Positions 28,629-36,829 are shown, numbered from the stretch's first letter. The stretch is DNA of 64,000 nucleotides from an uncultured Oribacterium sp. (GCA_946413525.1 CAMKKZ010000003.1:1-64000), one strand, 5' to 3'. Numbers and translations: made by a program. The notes: generated by a model from the sequence alone, not told the origin.

Positions 28629-30479
28629 TCAGATCAGGCTGGCCGCCCCGATCACGCCGGCATTCTTCCCCAGCGTGGCCACGGCCACGTCCGGCACGGC
28701 CCCGTTGGAGCCTCCGAAAACCTCGTCCCGGATCATCTCGCGAAGGGGCGGAAGCAGCTCCCCGGCCTGCTCCGACATCAGCCCGCCGATCAGCACCAAC
28801 TGCGGTCGAAAGAGATTGACCATGTTGACGACGCCCGCCCCCAGACGTTCCTTGTAATTTTCCGTAACCACATGAAGGTCGCCGTCCTTTCCCGCTTCTG
28901 AAAAGAGCTCCTCGAGCCCGATCTCCCTGCCGCAGGCCTCCCTGGCATCCCGGAGAAGGGCCGGCATGGACACATACGCCTCAAGGCAGCCCTTCCTTCC
29001 GCAGGTGCAGCGTCTGCCATTATGGATGATCACCATATGCCCGAGCTCGCTCCCGCCGATACCGCTCCCCTCAAAAATACGCCCGTTCAGGAGAATGCCG
29101 CCCCCCACGCCGGCTCCCAGGGTGACCATGACGATATCCTGGTAATCAACGCCCGCCCCGGCGAGGTGCTCTCCGAGGGCCGCGCAGTCAGCATCGTTCG
29201 CGACACGGACCGGAAGCGGGATCAGGGTACCGATAATGCCGGCCACATCCACCTGCTTCCAACGGACATTGTTGGAATAAAGCACCGTGCCATTCCTCCA
29301 GTCCACCGTCCCGGGAACCCCGACTCCCACGCCAATGCACTGCTCCATCTGAATCTGCTGCTCCTCCAAAAGCCCGAGTGCCGCGTGGGCGGCACGCTCC
29401 AGCATCTCCCGGGCATCCAGACTCCGGTCGGTCGGAATGATTTTCGAAGCAATCAGCTCCCTGTGAATATCCAGGAGCCCTATCCTCGTCTCGCTGCCGC
29501 CCAGCGCAATACCGATCCGGACGGGCGCCGCCTTTTCCCGTATCGTGATCACCAACGCCTCGCAGGCGCCCTCCACCACATATTCCCCACTCCCGGCAGA
29601 CAGGAAGAAGCTGTCCCCTTTCCGGAAAGGAAGCTCCTCGCCGCCGCTCCGGATCAGGCCCTCCCCCGAGAGGAACAGGAAGCTCGCGAAGGAGTCATCG
29701 GACACAAAGCCCCGTATCTCCTGAAGGATCCCCCCGTCCAGGTTCAGCCTGTCCACGGTAAAGTAATCGCAGTCCGCCACATGGGGATAGCTGCTCCTGT
29801 CCCGTACGATGGGGACGCGCCTCGTGACATCCAGAGCCTTCTCAATATGGAGGTCCCGCTTCTTGCCGTCCTTCCCCACGCGCCCGTAATCATAAACCCG
29901 GTACGTGACATTGGAATTCTGCTGAACTTCGGCGATCAGGATGTTTTTCCCTATGGCATGAATGGTTCCGGACTCAATGAACAAGATATCGCCCTTCTGT
30001 ACGGGCACGGCATTCAGCACCTCCAGCAGGGAATCCGTCTCGATCCGCTTCTCAAATTCCTCCCTGCTGATTTCCCGCTTAAAGCCATAATAGAGGTACG
30101 CATCGGGCCCCGCGTCCATGACATACCACATTTCGGTCTTTCCGTACTGGCCCTCCTCCTTAAGCGCGTAATGATTGTCCGGATGCACCTGAATGGACAG
30201 GTTCTCCCGGGCGTCAATGAACTTGGCCAGGATGGGGAACTCCCGGAAACGCCGGCAATGAAGGCCCAGCACCTCCCGTCCCTCTGTATCAATATAATCC
30301 TGAAGCGTATGGCCCTGATAAGGCCCGTTCGCAATCACGGAAGGCCCGTCCGGGTGGCAGGACAGCTCCCAGGCCTCCGCCAGGATATCGCCGCCGAAGT
30401 CAATATGATATTCCTTTTTCAACCTGTCGCCGCCCCAAAGATAATCCTTGCAGGCAGGTAGAAGCTTTAACAGCGCCAT
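28629..30479 (-). CDS. Fused mannose-6-phosphate isomerase / ROK-family sugar kinase
   Basis: A 616-residue fusion. Residues 1-315 are a class I phosphomannose isomerase: LPACKDYLWGGDRL, FPILAKFIDARENLSIQVHPDN (zinc ligands in QVHP), GKTEMWYVMDAG, FIESGTIHAIGKNILIAEVQQNSNVTYRVYDYGR. Residues 318-616 are a ROK kinase: GIALGGSETRIGLLD (phosphate site), GVGVPGTVDWRNG, ANDADCAALGEH (catalytic D), TLGAGVGGGI and the zinc motif GHMVIIHNGRRCTCGRKGCLEAY. The enzymes would interconvert mannose-6-P and fructose-6-P and phosphorylate glucose or mannose. GGAGG lies just upstream of the start. No stop or frameshift separates the halves. Confidence 0.92.
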   Translation of the reverse strand: MALLKLLPACKDYLWGGDRLKKEYHIDFGGDILAEAWELSCHPDGPSVIANGPYQGHTLQDYIDTEGREVLGLHCRRFREFPILAKFIDARENLSIQVHPDNHYALKEEGQYGKTEMWYVMDAGPDAYLYYGFKREISREEFEKRIETDSLLEVLNAVPVQKGDILFIESGTIHAIGKNILIAEVQQNSNVTYRVYDYGRVGKDGKKRDLHIEKALDVTRRVPIVRDRSSYPHVADCDYFTVDRLNLDGGILQEIRGFVSDDSFASFLFLSGEGLIRSGGEELPFRKGDSFFLSAGSGEYVVEGACEALVITIREKAAPVRIGIALGGSETRIGLLDIHRELIASKIIPTDRSLDAREMLERAAHAALGLLEEQQIQMEQCIGVGVGVPGTVDWRNGTVLYSNNVRWKQVDVAGIIGTLIPLPVRVANDADCAALGEHLAGAGVDYQDIVMVTLGAGVGGGILLNGRIFEGSGIGGSELGHMVIIHNGRRCTCGRKGCLEAYVSMPALLRDAREACGREIGLEELFSEAGKDGDLHVVTENYKERLGAGVVNMVNLFRPQLVLIGGLMSEQAGELLPPLREMIRDEVFGGSNGAVPDVAVATLGKNAGVIGAASLI

Positions 30480-30540
30480 GATTCAACCTCCGGCCATTTT
30501 AATCGCTGACGAACACCTGCGATATCGCAAGCTATGGCTC
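30480..30540 (-). promoter_or_regulatory. Leader element (family Z, short form) before the isomerase/kinase gene
   Basis: Minus strand: CTTGCGATATCGCAGGTGTT, then CGTCAGCGATTAAAATGG and CCGGAGG. It shares the GCGATAYCGCA palindrome and the GTCAG-x-GAATTAAAATG block with the copy before argF, and lacks most of the 3' hairpin. Confidence 0.5.
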
Positions 30541-30663
30541 CCTATCAAAATGCTTTTCCCTCTATTTCCTATCGTTTGCACCATAGGGCAAACCGGTTCT
30601 TCCCCGTCAATGCGGCTTTTCTCAGGAGAGGCCGTGGTAAAGGTAATAGCCGGGCTTTTCCTG

Positions 30664-31368
30664 TCACTGCGGCTTTTTCACCTCGTCCCATTCGATGCCC
30701 TTGCGTTTCCCCGTGTTTTTCACAAAGCTTTGGCCGCATTTCGGGCACCGGATTTCTATTTTCCCCCTGTGCCTGGGTACGCGGATCAGTTGCCGGCATG
30801 AGGGGCAGTAATAAAAGAGGCTCACCTTCCGCTCCTTCCATCGTCTTTGAAGCAGCAAAGCCCCGTCTTTGACCCTCCTCCTCAGCGCGAGAAATTTTGG
30901 ACCGGCCTTTTCCCTGAAGGATCGGAACTTTGAAAGCGCCTTTTCCCTGAAGGATCGGAACTTCGGACCCGCCTTCTCCTTGAACGCCTGGAACTTCGGA
31001 CCGGCTTTCTCCCTGAATGCCCGGACTTTCGGATCGGCCTTCTCCTGGAACGCCCGGACTTTTGGAGCAGCCTTTCTTTCCATGGACAAATATTTCTCGA
31101 TAACCTTCCCTCTCAAAGACAGATATTTTGCGTTTTCCAACTGCCTGGCATAAATGTTTTTTGACAGAATCCTCCACAGGCAGACGAAAATGATCGCCTC
31201 TCCGGCAAGCTGCAGAACAAAATGCAGCGGGCCGGAACGAAAAACCAGGCCGAGAAGAAGAAGCACAAAGCTCAGGATATAAAGATCCCTTGAAAGAGCG
31301 TCCATCCCATATCTTCCAAAAAGGAAGTTTTCGATTCTGTTCCTGAGCCGCTTGATCCATTCAATCAT
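30664..31368 (-). CDS. Membrane protein with 11-residue repeats and zinc ribbon
   Basis: A 234-residue protein not assigned to a named family. Two hydrophobic helices (about 28-68) are followed by a basic segment, then five or more tandem 11-residue repeats of the form K-[VF]-x-[AS]-F-[RQK]-E-K-A-x-P (about 104-158). These would form an amphipathic helix. A C-terminal zinc ribbon YYCPSCRQLIRVPRHRG then IEIRCPKCGQSF ends the protein (four Cys). The repeats are also visible as roughly 33-bp DNA repeats at 30890-31070. It is probably a membrane-anchored zinc-ribbon protein of unknown role. Confidence 0.75.
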   Translation of the reverse strand: MIEWIKRLRNRIENFLFGRYGMDALSRDLYILSFVLLLLGLVFRSGPLHFVLQLAGEAIIFVCLWRILSKNIYARQLENAKYLSLRGKVIEKYLSMERKAAPKVRAFQEKADPKVRAFREKAGPKFQAFKEKAGPKFRSFREKALSKFRSFREKAGPKFLALRRRVKDGALLLQRRWKERKVSLFYYCPSCRQLIRVPRHRGKIEIRCPKCGQSFVKNTGKRKGIEWDEVKKPQ

Positions 31369-31494
31369 TAAACCACCTCCGAAAGCCGGCTAATCTGCCT
31401 GCAAAACAATCCGCCACATCCTTCATGCGCTATTCAACCCCGCCAATATGTCCTTACACAGAACGCCCTTCGAAAAAGACGGACTGATGTGTCC

Positions 31495-32481
31495 TCACAC
31501 AGAATGCGCCTCGCCAAAGACAATACCGGCCTTGTGCCTGCATTCCTCCATAACACGGCACACAGCCAGGCTCCTTTCCGCGGCCTGCCGGGCAAATTCA
31601 TAATCCTTCTCCCCGATCGCGCGGAGAAAGGCCACAAATTCCGGGTACATACGGTGCGTGAATCCCGCATCCTCATACCTTGTCTCATTTCCATCATTAT
31701 CCATAAGCGCGAAGCTTCGAAGCTTGTTGACGCTGTGGTCAATGACAATGCAGCCCTCATCCCCTGCAATCATACTGCATGCCGGAGCCTTACAGTCCTT
31801 CGCGGCGATGCAGGAAGCGGCAAAGCCCGGGTAGCGCAGCGTCACAATCCCACTGGTGTCAATTCCCCGCTCCACATTGGCAAGATAATCCACAGACTCC
31901 GGTTTCCCGAAAAGTCCCATGACAAAACTCAGATTATATACATTAATATCCATCAACGCACCGCCGGCCTTCGCCGGATCAAAGGCCGGAAGGATCCGCC
32001 CTGCTTTGAAATCATCATAGCGCCGGGAATACTGACAGAAATTCATGCTGACGATCCGGATTTTTCCGATTCGCCGAATACCCTCCCGGACTTCCTGAAA
32101 CGCAGGGAGATAAGGGATATTCATGGCCTCAAAGAACAGGACCCCCCTCTCCTCCGAAAGACTTAAAAGACCAGAAAGCTCCGCCTCATTTGCCGCGGCC
32201 GGCTTCTCCACAATGACATTCTTCCCCTTTTCCAAAGCCTTTTTTGCAAATGGATAATGAAGATGGTTCGGAAGCGCCACGTAAACCGTGTCAATATCGC
32301 TATCCAGCAGTTCATCATAGTCAAAACAGCATCCGGCCAACCCATATTTCACAGCCAACCCCTCAGCCTTCTCCCTGTGGGCCGTCGTCCCTAGGATGAC
32401 CACCTTCTCCAACGGAAGCTTCTTAAAAAACGGCAGGACATCCTCTACAATGGATCCCGCTCCCAAAATGCCAAGCTTCAT
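31495..32481 (-). CDS. Gfo/Idh/MocA-family oxidoreductase
   Basis: A 328-residue NAD(P)-dependent oxidoreductase. Start at 32481 with AAGGAG upstream; the frame runs 47 codons further without a ribosome site. Rossmann motif LGILGAGSIVEDV at the N-terminus; NHLHYPFAKKALEKGKNVIVEKPAAANEAE carries the catalytic-region EKP motif. The C-terminal alpha/beta domain includes GGALMDINVYNLSFVMGLFG (the GGGALxDxG-type motif). The substrate is probably a sugar or cyclitol and cannot be chosen by eye. The next gene downstream on this strand is the zinc-ribbon protein; DJ-1/PfpI lies upstream. Confidence 0.88.
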   Translation of the reverse strand: MKLGILGAGSIVEDVLPFFKKLPLEKVVILGTTAHREKAEGLAVKYGLAGCCFDYDELLDSDIDTVYVALPNHLHYPFAKKALEKGKNVIVEKPAAANEAELSGLLSLSEERGVLFFEAMNIPYLPAFQEVREGIRRIGKIRIVSMNFCQYSRRYDDFKAGRILPAFDPAKAGGALMDINVYNLSFVMGLFGKPESVDYLANVERGIDTSGIVTLRYPGFAASCIAAKDCKAPACSMIAGDEGCIVIDHSVNKLRSFALMDNDGNETRYEDAGFTHRMYPEFVAFLRAIGEKDYEFARQAAERSLAVCRVMEECRHKAGIVFGEAHSV

Positions 32482-32654
32482 CCCCCTACTCCTTCCTTTC
32501 CATAGAATAATGATTCCCGGAACCAGATTCAAACGCCCGGCCTGCCCCGCTTCGCATGCCCAAAAACTATACGGACTCCCTCCACCTTCTCCCTTTCCCA
32601 ACCGAATACCGAAATGCGGCAAAAGATTGCTTCATGACTTTGGCGATCATCCCA

Positions 32655-33161
32655 CTACGATAATACCGCTTTTACCAGTGCCTCCTGGTAGGAGGGGATG
32701 TCAGGCGGCCTCCTGGCCGAGACAATATTCCCATCCACAACACAGGCCTCATCCAGCCAAATGGCGCCCGCGTTTGTCAGGTCGTCTCGGATTCCCGGCG
32801 TGCTGGTCACCTTCCGGCCTTTCAGGATTCCGGCGGAAGCCAGCACCCATCCCGCATGGCAAATCTGCCCGATCAGCTTCCCGTCCCTGTCCATTTCCCG
32901 TACCAGCTTAAGCACCTTCGGGAACCGGCGGAGCTTGTCCGGTGCCCAGCCCCCGGGTACCAGAATTCCATCATAATCCTTCGCTTCCACATCCGAAAAA
33001 GCAAGCTCCACATCACAGGGCACGCCGTATTTCCCATGGTACTTACCAGGCTTTTCCGCCACCAGATCCACCTGTACCCCGGCCTCCCGAAGCCGCATCA
33101 CCGGACACCAAAGCTCCAGATCCTCAAAATCGTCACTTACGAGCTGTAACACCTTCTTCAT
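32655..33161 (-). CDS. DJ-1/PfpI-family protein
   Basis: A 168-residue protein of the DJ-1/PfpI class I glutamine-amidotransferase-like family. Start at 33161 with AAAAAGGAGGAG upstream; a longer frame from 33257 has no such site. KVLQLVSDDFEDLELWCPVMRLREAG, YDGILVPGGWAPDKLR and the nucleophile elbow IGQICHAGWVL (Cys followed by His) are present. Members act as chaperone/deglycase-like stress proteins or proteases; the function here is unknown. It precedes the oxidoreductase gene on the same strand with about 170 bases between. Confidence 0.88.
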   Translation of the reverse strand: MKKVLQLVSDDFEDLELWCPVMRLREAGVQVDLVAEKPGKYHGKYGVPCDVELAFSDVEAKDYDGILVPGGWAPDKLRRFPKVLKLVREMDRDGKLIGQICHAGWVLASAGILKGRKVTSTPGIRDDLTNAGAIWLDEACVVDGNIVSARRPPDIPSYQEALVKAVLS

Positions 33162-33302
33162 TAATACTCCTCCTTTTTCAGTTAAACCACTCAGATTTTC
33201 TCCTTCTTCAGCAATACTTATACCCCGTCTTTCCGCGAAAGACAGCGATGGGGTCATAAAACACTTCTATATGATGTTTCAAACTTTATCCCTATATTTA
33301 TT

Positions 33303-33582
33303 TATGATTCGCCAGTCAAAAGTCCTTTGCCATACCATATCCAGCAGTTAAAACCATGAGATAAATACTTGTAACTATTCAGCGCCCTATTCGCAGTCGC
33401 CTTTGGCGACTGCTCATGTGGGCGTTCAGAGGCGCTCCGCGCCTTGTCCGCCCTCTGGATTTCCGAGAATTCCAAATGAAAAGCAAGCTTTGCATTTGGA
33501 ATTCTCGGAAATCCAGAGGGTGCTGAATAGTTACAAATACTTTATACTGTATGCATCGAGACTTTTGACCGATGAATCATTT
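33303..33582. mobile_element. MITE X interrupted by MITE Y (nested insertion)
   Basis: Outer ends TTATGATTCGCCAGTCAAAA (from 33302) and ACTTTTGACCGATGAATCAT (33561-33580) are inverted repeats that match the intact element at 36551-36663. Removing the inner element and one 8-bp duplication leaves about 108 bp, close to the 113 bp of the intact copy. Confidence 0.8.
33371..33534. mobile_element. MITE Y with 8-bp target duplication
   Basis: A 164-bp element bounded by inverted repeats GTAACTATTCAGCGCCCT and AGGGTGCTGAATAGTTAC. Exact direct repeats AAATACTT flank it (33363-33370 and 33535-33542). Ends in GTAA and 8-bp duplications are typical of the IS66 family, so it is probably a non-autonomous IS66-like derivative. 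An internal hairpin (33460-33520) is built on GGAATTCTCGGAAATCCAGA. Confidence 0.85.
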
Positions 33583-33596
33583 ATCAAAGCCTTCAA

Positions 33597-34595
33597 TCAA
33601 GCCTGAGCCTGCACAGCGGTAAAGACCGCGGTATTCACGATATCCTCCACACTACAGCCCCGGGAAAGGTCGTTGCATGGCTTTGCCAGTCCCTGCAGCA
33701 CGGCGAAGCATTCCGCCCCGCCAATGCGCTGTGTAATCTTGTAGCCAATATTACCCGTCTGAAGATCCGGGAAAATCAGCACATTGGCCCGGCCGGCCAC
33801 CGGACTCCCTGGCGCCTTGGCGGCAGCCACCTCCGGCACCAGAGCCGCGTCGAACTGCATTTCTCCGTCCAGAAGCAGCTCCGGGGCCAGCTCATGAGCC
33901 ATGGCCACGGCCTGCTGCACCTTCGAAACCAGCTCATGCTTCGCGCTCCCTTTGGTGGAGAAGGACAGGAAGGCCACCCTCGGCTCCTCTATGCCGCAGA
34001 GCGTCCGGGCCGTATCCGCGGCGGAAACCGCGATATTCGCAAGCTCCTCCGCCGTTGGACAGGGGATGACCACACAGTCCGCGTAAACCAAAAGCCCATT
34101 CTCTCCCAGATCTCTGTTCGGACAGTCCATCAGGAAGCTGGAGGACACCACCTTAATGCCGGGCCGGGTCTTAATGATCTGCAGAGCCGGCCGCAGCATG
34201 TCCCCGGTGGTATGCACCGCCCCGGACACCAGGCCGTCCGCCTCGTCCATCTTCACCATCATGATGCCGTAATACATGGGATCCGAAACCAGCTTTGCCG
34301 CCTCCGCCTCCGTCATTCCTTTTGCCTTTCGGATCTCGCAAAGGGCGGCCGCATATTCCCCCGCTTTCGGGCTTTCCCGCGGATCCACCATCTGAATGCC
34401 GACAAGATCCGTGCCGGTCTCAAAAGCGACTTCACGAATTTTTCCCGGACTTCCCAACAGCAGGGGCTGTGCCAGCTCCTCCTTCCGCAGGACAGCCGCC
34501 GCCTGAACCGTGCGGGGCTCCTCCCCCTCCGGGAATACAATAGTTTTTTGAAGGCTCCGGGCCCGGGCTCTGATTTTTTCCAGCATCTTGCTCAT
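33597..34595 (-). CDS. pta: Phosphate acetyltransferase-family acyltransferase
   Basis: A 332-residue Pta. It transfers acyl groups between CoA and phosphate and would pair with the adjacent kinase to make ATP. Start at 34595 (MSKMLEKIRARAR); the frame continues upstream only through dispersed-repeat sequence. Motifs are KTIVFPEGEEPRTVQAA, DGLVSGAVHTTGDMLRPALQ, SFSTKGSAKHELV, ELLLDGEMQFDAALV, GRANVLIFPDLQTGNIGYKITQR and LSRGCSVEDIV. These are Pta motifs and not those of Ptb, although the neighbour is a butyrate-kinase-type gene. The acyl specificity therefore needs testing. Confidence 0.9.
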   Translation of the reverse strand: MSKMLEKIRARARSLQKTIVFPEGEEPRTVQAAAVLRKEELAQPLLLGSPGKIREVAFETGTDLVGIQMVDPRESPKAGEYAAALCEIRKAKGMTEAEAAKLVSDPMYYGIMMVKMDEADGLVSGAVHTTGDMLRPALQIIKTRPGIKVVSSSFLMDCPNRDLGENGLLVYADCVVIPCPTAEELANIAVSAADTARTLCGIEEPRVAFLSFSTKGSAKHELVSKVQQAVAMAHELAPELLLDGEMQFDAALVPEVAAAKAPGSPVAGRANVLIFPDLQTGNIGYKITQRIGGAECFAVLQGLAKPCNDLSRGCSVEDIVNTAVFTAVQAQA

Positions 34596-34627
34596 ATGCA
34601 CTAATACCCCCTCAAACGCGTCTGAAT

Positions 34628-34801
34628 CATGCTTTGACTTGATGCCGCAGGCATTGAGTCCCATTTTGCGTCGCGCCAGCGATACATATGAAGCATGAAA
34701 GGCTTGCCTTTCATACTTTGACTTGATGCCGCAGGCGTTGAGTCCCATTTGTGTCGCGCCAGCGGCACAAATGAAGTATGAAAAGCTTGCTTTTCATACT
34801 T
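34628..34801. repeat. Two tandem copies of the 90-bp dispersed element (family R)
   Basis: Copies at about 34628-34714 and 34712-34801. Each holds GACTTGATGCCGCAGGCGTT, the hairpin CATTTGTGtcgcgccagcggCACAAATG and an end palindrome AGTATGAAAAGCTTGCTTTT plus CATACT. They fill the buk-pta spacer, and the buk stop codon (34802-34800) lies at the outer end of copy 2. Confidence 0.85.
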
Positions 34802-35921
34802 ACAAATCCAAATCCCCAAAGCCCTTCCAGACATTTTCCCCAGAATATCTCATGGCCTCGGCCTGCCCTCGCAGCACCTTAAGCGTCGAAAACGCAAGCG
34901 CCTCCTGCTCCATCTCTCCCGGATAAACACTGATGGGGGCGATCCAGCCGCAGCGCTTTTCAACGGTCTTTGCCACGTCCTCAAACCGCATCAGCCCTCC
35001 GGTAAGAAGGATGGCATCCACCCGGCCGCAGAGAACGGCGGACATCTCCCCGATCATCTTGCATATCTGATACAGCATGGTATTCCAAACCAAAGACGCC
35101 TTCGGATCCCCCTGCTCCATCATGCCATGGATCGTATCGGAATTCGATGTACCGAAGAGACTGACAAAGCCCCCGGCCCTGGAGCACATAAGCCTCACCT
35201 CCTCAGTGGAGTGAGCGTCTATGTAGTCAAGCAGCGAAAGCACCGGGACGCTGCCGATCCGCGTGGGAGTAAACGCGCCCTCCCCATCGGCGCCCATATT
35301 TCCGTCCACCATCCGCCCATGTTCATGGGCGCTGACGGTAATGCCTCCGTCAATATGCGCAACAATAAACCGGCAGTCTTCATAGCTCCTCCCCAATTTC
35401 CCGGCGTGGTATTCCGCCACCGCCTTCTGATTCAGCACATGGGAATGGGACACCCGGTAGACCCCCTTGATTCCCGTCAGCCGGGCGTAGTCGCAATACT
35501 CATCCACATTGGTGGGATTCAGGGTATAAGCCTTTCTTCCATACTCCTGCGCGAATTTCCATGCCAGCATCACCCCGAGCTTCGCCGGATGTTCACTGCC
35601 GCCCACAGCCGCTTCCGTATCATTATAAAGCTTCTGATCGATAATGGTGACGCCTCCGGGCTGGGTGTGGGCGCTGCCTCCCCGGCCAACAAAAACATCA
35701 ATGGAAGCCGGATCCACATGTTCCTCCTTCAGCATATCCAGGATCACCCGGTATCGAAAGGGGATCTGCCCGTTCACATGCGGATACTTCAAAAGCTCCG
35801 GCGCGTCATGAAAGAGACTGTGTTCAAAAACCAGCCTCTCGTTTTCAAAAAGGCTCACCTTCGTGGATGTGGAACCCGGGTTGATGATCAGTAATTTGAA
35901 TATTGCTTCCGTTTCGGCCAT
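34800..35921 (-). CDS. buk: Butyrate kinase
   Basis: A 373-residue acetate/butyrate-kinase-family enzyme with Buk-type sequence: LLIINPGSTSTKVSLFENE (phosphate 1), VGRGGSAHTQPGGVTII, AYTLNPTNVDEYCDYARLTG, SHVLNQKAVAEYHA, VAHIDGGITVSAHEHGRMVDGN, GFVSLFGTSNSD and ILLTGGLMRF. It phosphorylates butyrate or makes ATP from butyryl-phosphate. Start at 35921 with GGAGGCGGAG upstream. The pta-type gene follows about 200 bases downstream, separated by two dispersed repeats, so the pair is probably one transcript (buk-pta). Confidence 0.93.
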   Translation of the reverse strand: MAETEAIFKLLIINPGSTSTKVSLFENERLVFEHSLFHDAPELLKYPHVNGQIPFRYRVILDMLKEEHVDPASIDVFVGRGGSAHTQPGGVTIIDQKLYNDTEAAVGGSEHPAKLGVMLAWKFAQEYGRKAYTLNPTNVDEYCDYARLTGIKGVYRVSHSHVLNQKAVAEYHAGKLGRSYEDCRFIVAHIDGGITVSAHEHGRMVDGNMGADGEGAFTPTRIGSVPVLSLLDYIDAHSTEEVRLMCSRAGGFVSLFGTSNSDTIHGMMEQGDPKASLVWNTMLYQICKMIGEMSAVLCGRVDAILLTGGLMRFEDVAKTVEKRCGWIAPISVYPGEMEQEALAFSTLKVLRGQAEAMRYSGENVWKGFGDLDL

Positions 35922-35949
35922 AAAATACTCCGCCTCCCTGTCTGGATGT

Positions 35950-36110
35950 AGGACAGCCTGCCTCTATTTCCGATTGCCCGGCTGTATGTCTATGTACGCT
36001 TGTGTCTGATCAAACGAGCAGCCTGCCAGACTTTTTGACAGCCTGCCTTTATGAATAATCATAGGACAGCCTGCCTTCGTGAATAATTACATGACAGCCT
36101 GCCATCCTGT
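35950..36110. repeat. Reiterated GACAGCCTGCC motif upstream of buk
   Basis: GACAGCCTGCC occurs near 35952, 36048, 36064 and 36093, with a variant near 36020. The later copies form units of about 30 bases with TGAATAAT between them. The motifs lie 30-190 bases upstream of buk and could be regulator-binding sites or a decaying tandem repeat. Confidence 0.6.
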
Positions 36111-36244
36111 ATTGCGCAAATGCCACAGGCACATTTTATAACGCATGCGGACATTTTACAAGAACAGGAAGCGCCAAAGCTGTGTCGTCACTTAAGGAAA
36201 CATTACAATTCACATATCATCTCTTTTACTAATAGTCCTATTTC

Positions 36245-36320
36245 TCCCCTATTAGAGTGGGGTTTTGCCACTCTGATTTCTATACAAACCGATGCGGCAT
36301 CACATCAGCAAAGCTCCTTG
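36245..36320 (-). promoter_or_regulatory. Leader element (family Z), about 325 bp upstream of buk
   Basis: Minus strand: TGATGCCGCATCGGTTTGTA, then AATCAGAGTGGCAAAACCCC and ACTCTAATAGGGGAG. The hairpin is AGAGTGG/CCACTCT and the end is SD-like, but no start codon follows directly. Buk is the next gene. Confidence 0.6.
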
Positions 36321-36334
36321 CCGAAATCCGCGAG

Positions 36335-36545
36335 AGAAGAGCTTCTGAGCATGGAAAAAACCGAAAAATCCCATTTTCCATGCTCGGAATCCGCGGGAGA
36401 AGGGCTTCTGGGCATGGAAAAACCCGAAAAATCCCATTTTCCATGCCCGAAATCCGCGGGAGAAGGGCTTCTGGGCATGGAAAAACCTGAAAATTCTCAT
36501 TTTCCATGCCAGGAGGTTGTGGCAGAAAACCGTTCGGGGCATGGA
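36335..36545. repeat. Three tandem 63-bp palindromic units
   Basis: Each unit has GGCATGGAAAAACCCGAAAA then TCCCATTTTCCATGCC, a hairpin, and a spacer ATCCGCGGGAGAAG. Three units run from about 36335 to 36525, with a decayed fourth edge. A single copy lies at 13465. Confidence 0.85.
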
Positions 36546-36550
36546 GAATT

Positions 36551-36663
36551 ATATATGATTCACCGGTCAAAAGTATCGATACATACAGTATAAAGGGGTT
36601 ACACTATGCTTTCAAAACCAAGATATTGTATGGCAAATGACTTTTGACGGGTGAATCATATAT
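36551..36663. mobile_element. MITE X, intact copy
   Basis: A 113-bp element with 24-bp inverted ends (ATATATGATTCACC-g/c-GTCAAAAGT, one mismatch) at 36551-36574 and 36640-36663. Its interior, with CATACAGTATAAAG and TATTGTATGGCAAA, matches the interrupted copy at 33303. It has no coding capacity. Confidence 0.8.
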
Positions 36664-36704
36664 ATCGATCAACGGATAACATCAGGGGGTGTGGAGGTCT
36701 GAAC

Positions 36705-36827
36705 AGTAACAAGGAAACTCTGATTTAAGCGTTTCCGGCGATGAAAACGCGCAGTGCAGCGACAAATTTCTTTGGCCTTTTCGTGTGCGTCATAAGGAAA
36801 TGCTGATTTAACCAGTATTTCCTTAAT
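36705..36827 (-). repeat. Dispersed element V, copy 1
   Basis: Minus strand: AAGGAAATACTGGTTAAATC (hairpin), then GACGCACACGAAAA, AAAGAAATTTGTCGCTGC and GGAAACGCTTAAATCAGAGT. It matches the plus-strand copy at 61164-61282 throughout about 120 bp. Both share a translatable stretch D-A-H-E-x-A-K-E-I-C-R. Confidence 0.75.
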
Positions 36828-36829
36828 GA

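Noticed and set aside
29022..30461. Long plus-strand frame (479 codons) opposite the isomerase/kinase gene
   Set aside because: It is the complementary shadow of a high-GC coding gene. The minus-strand product has two complete enzyme domains.
34596..34748. N-terminal extension of the pta product (MGLNACGIKSKYERQ)
   Set aside because: It is translation of the dispersed element. The Pta family start is MSKMLEKIR at 34595.
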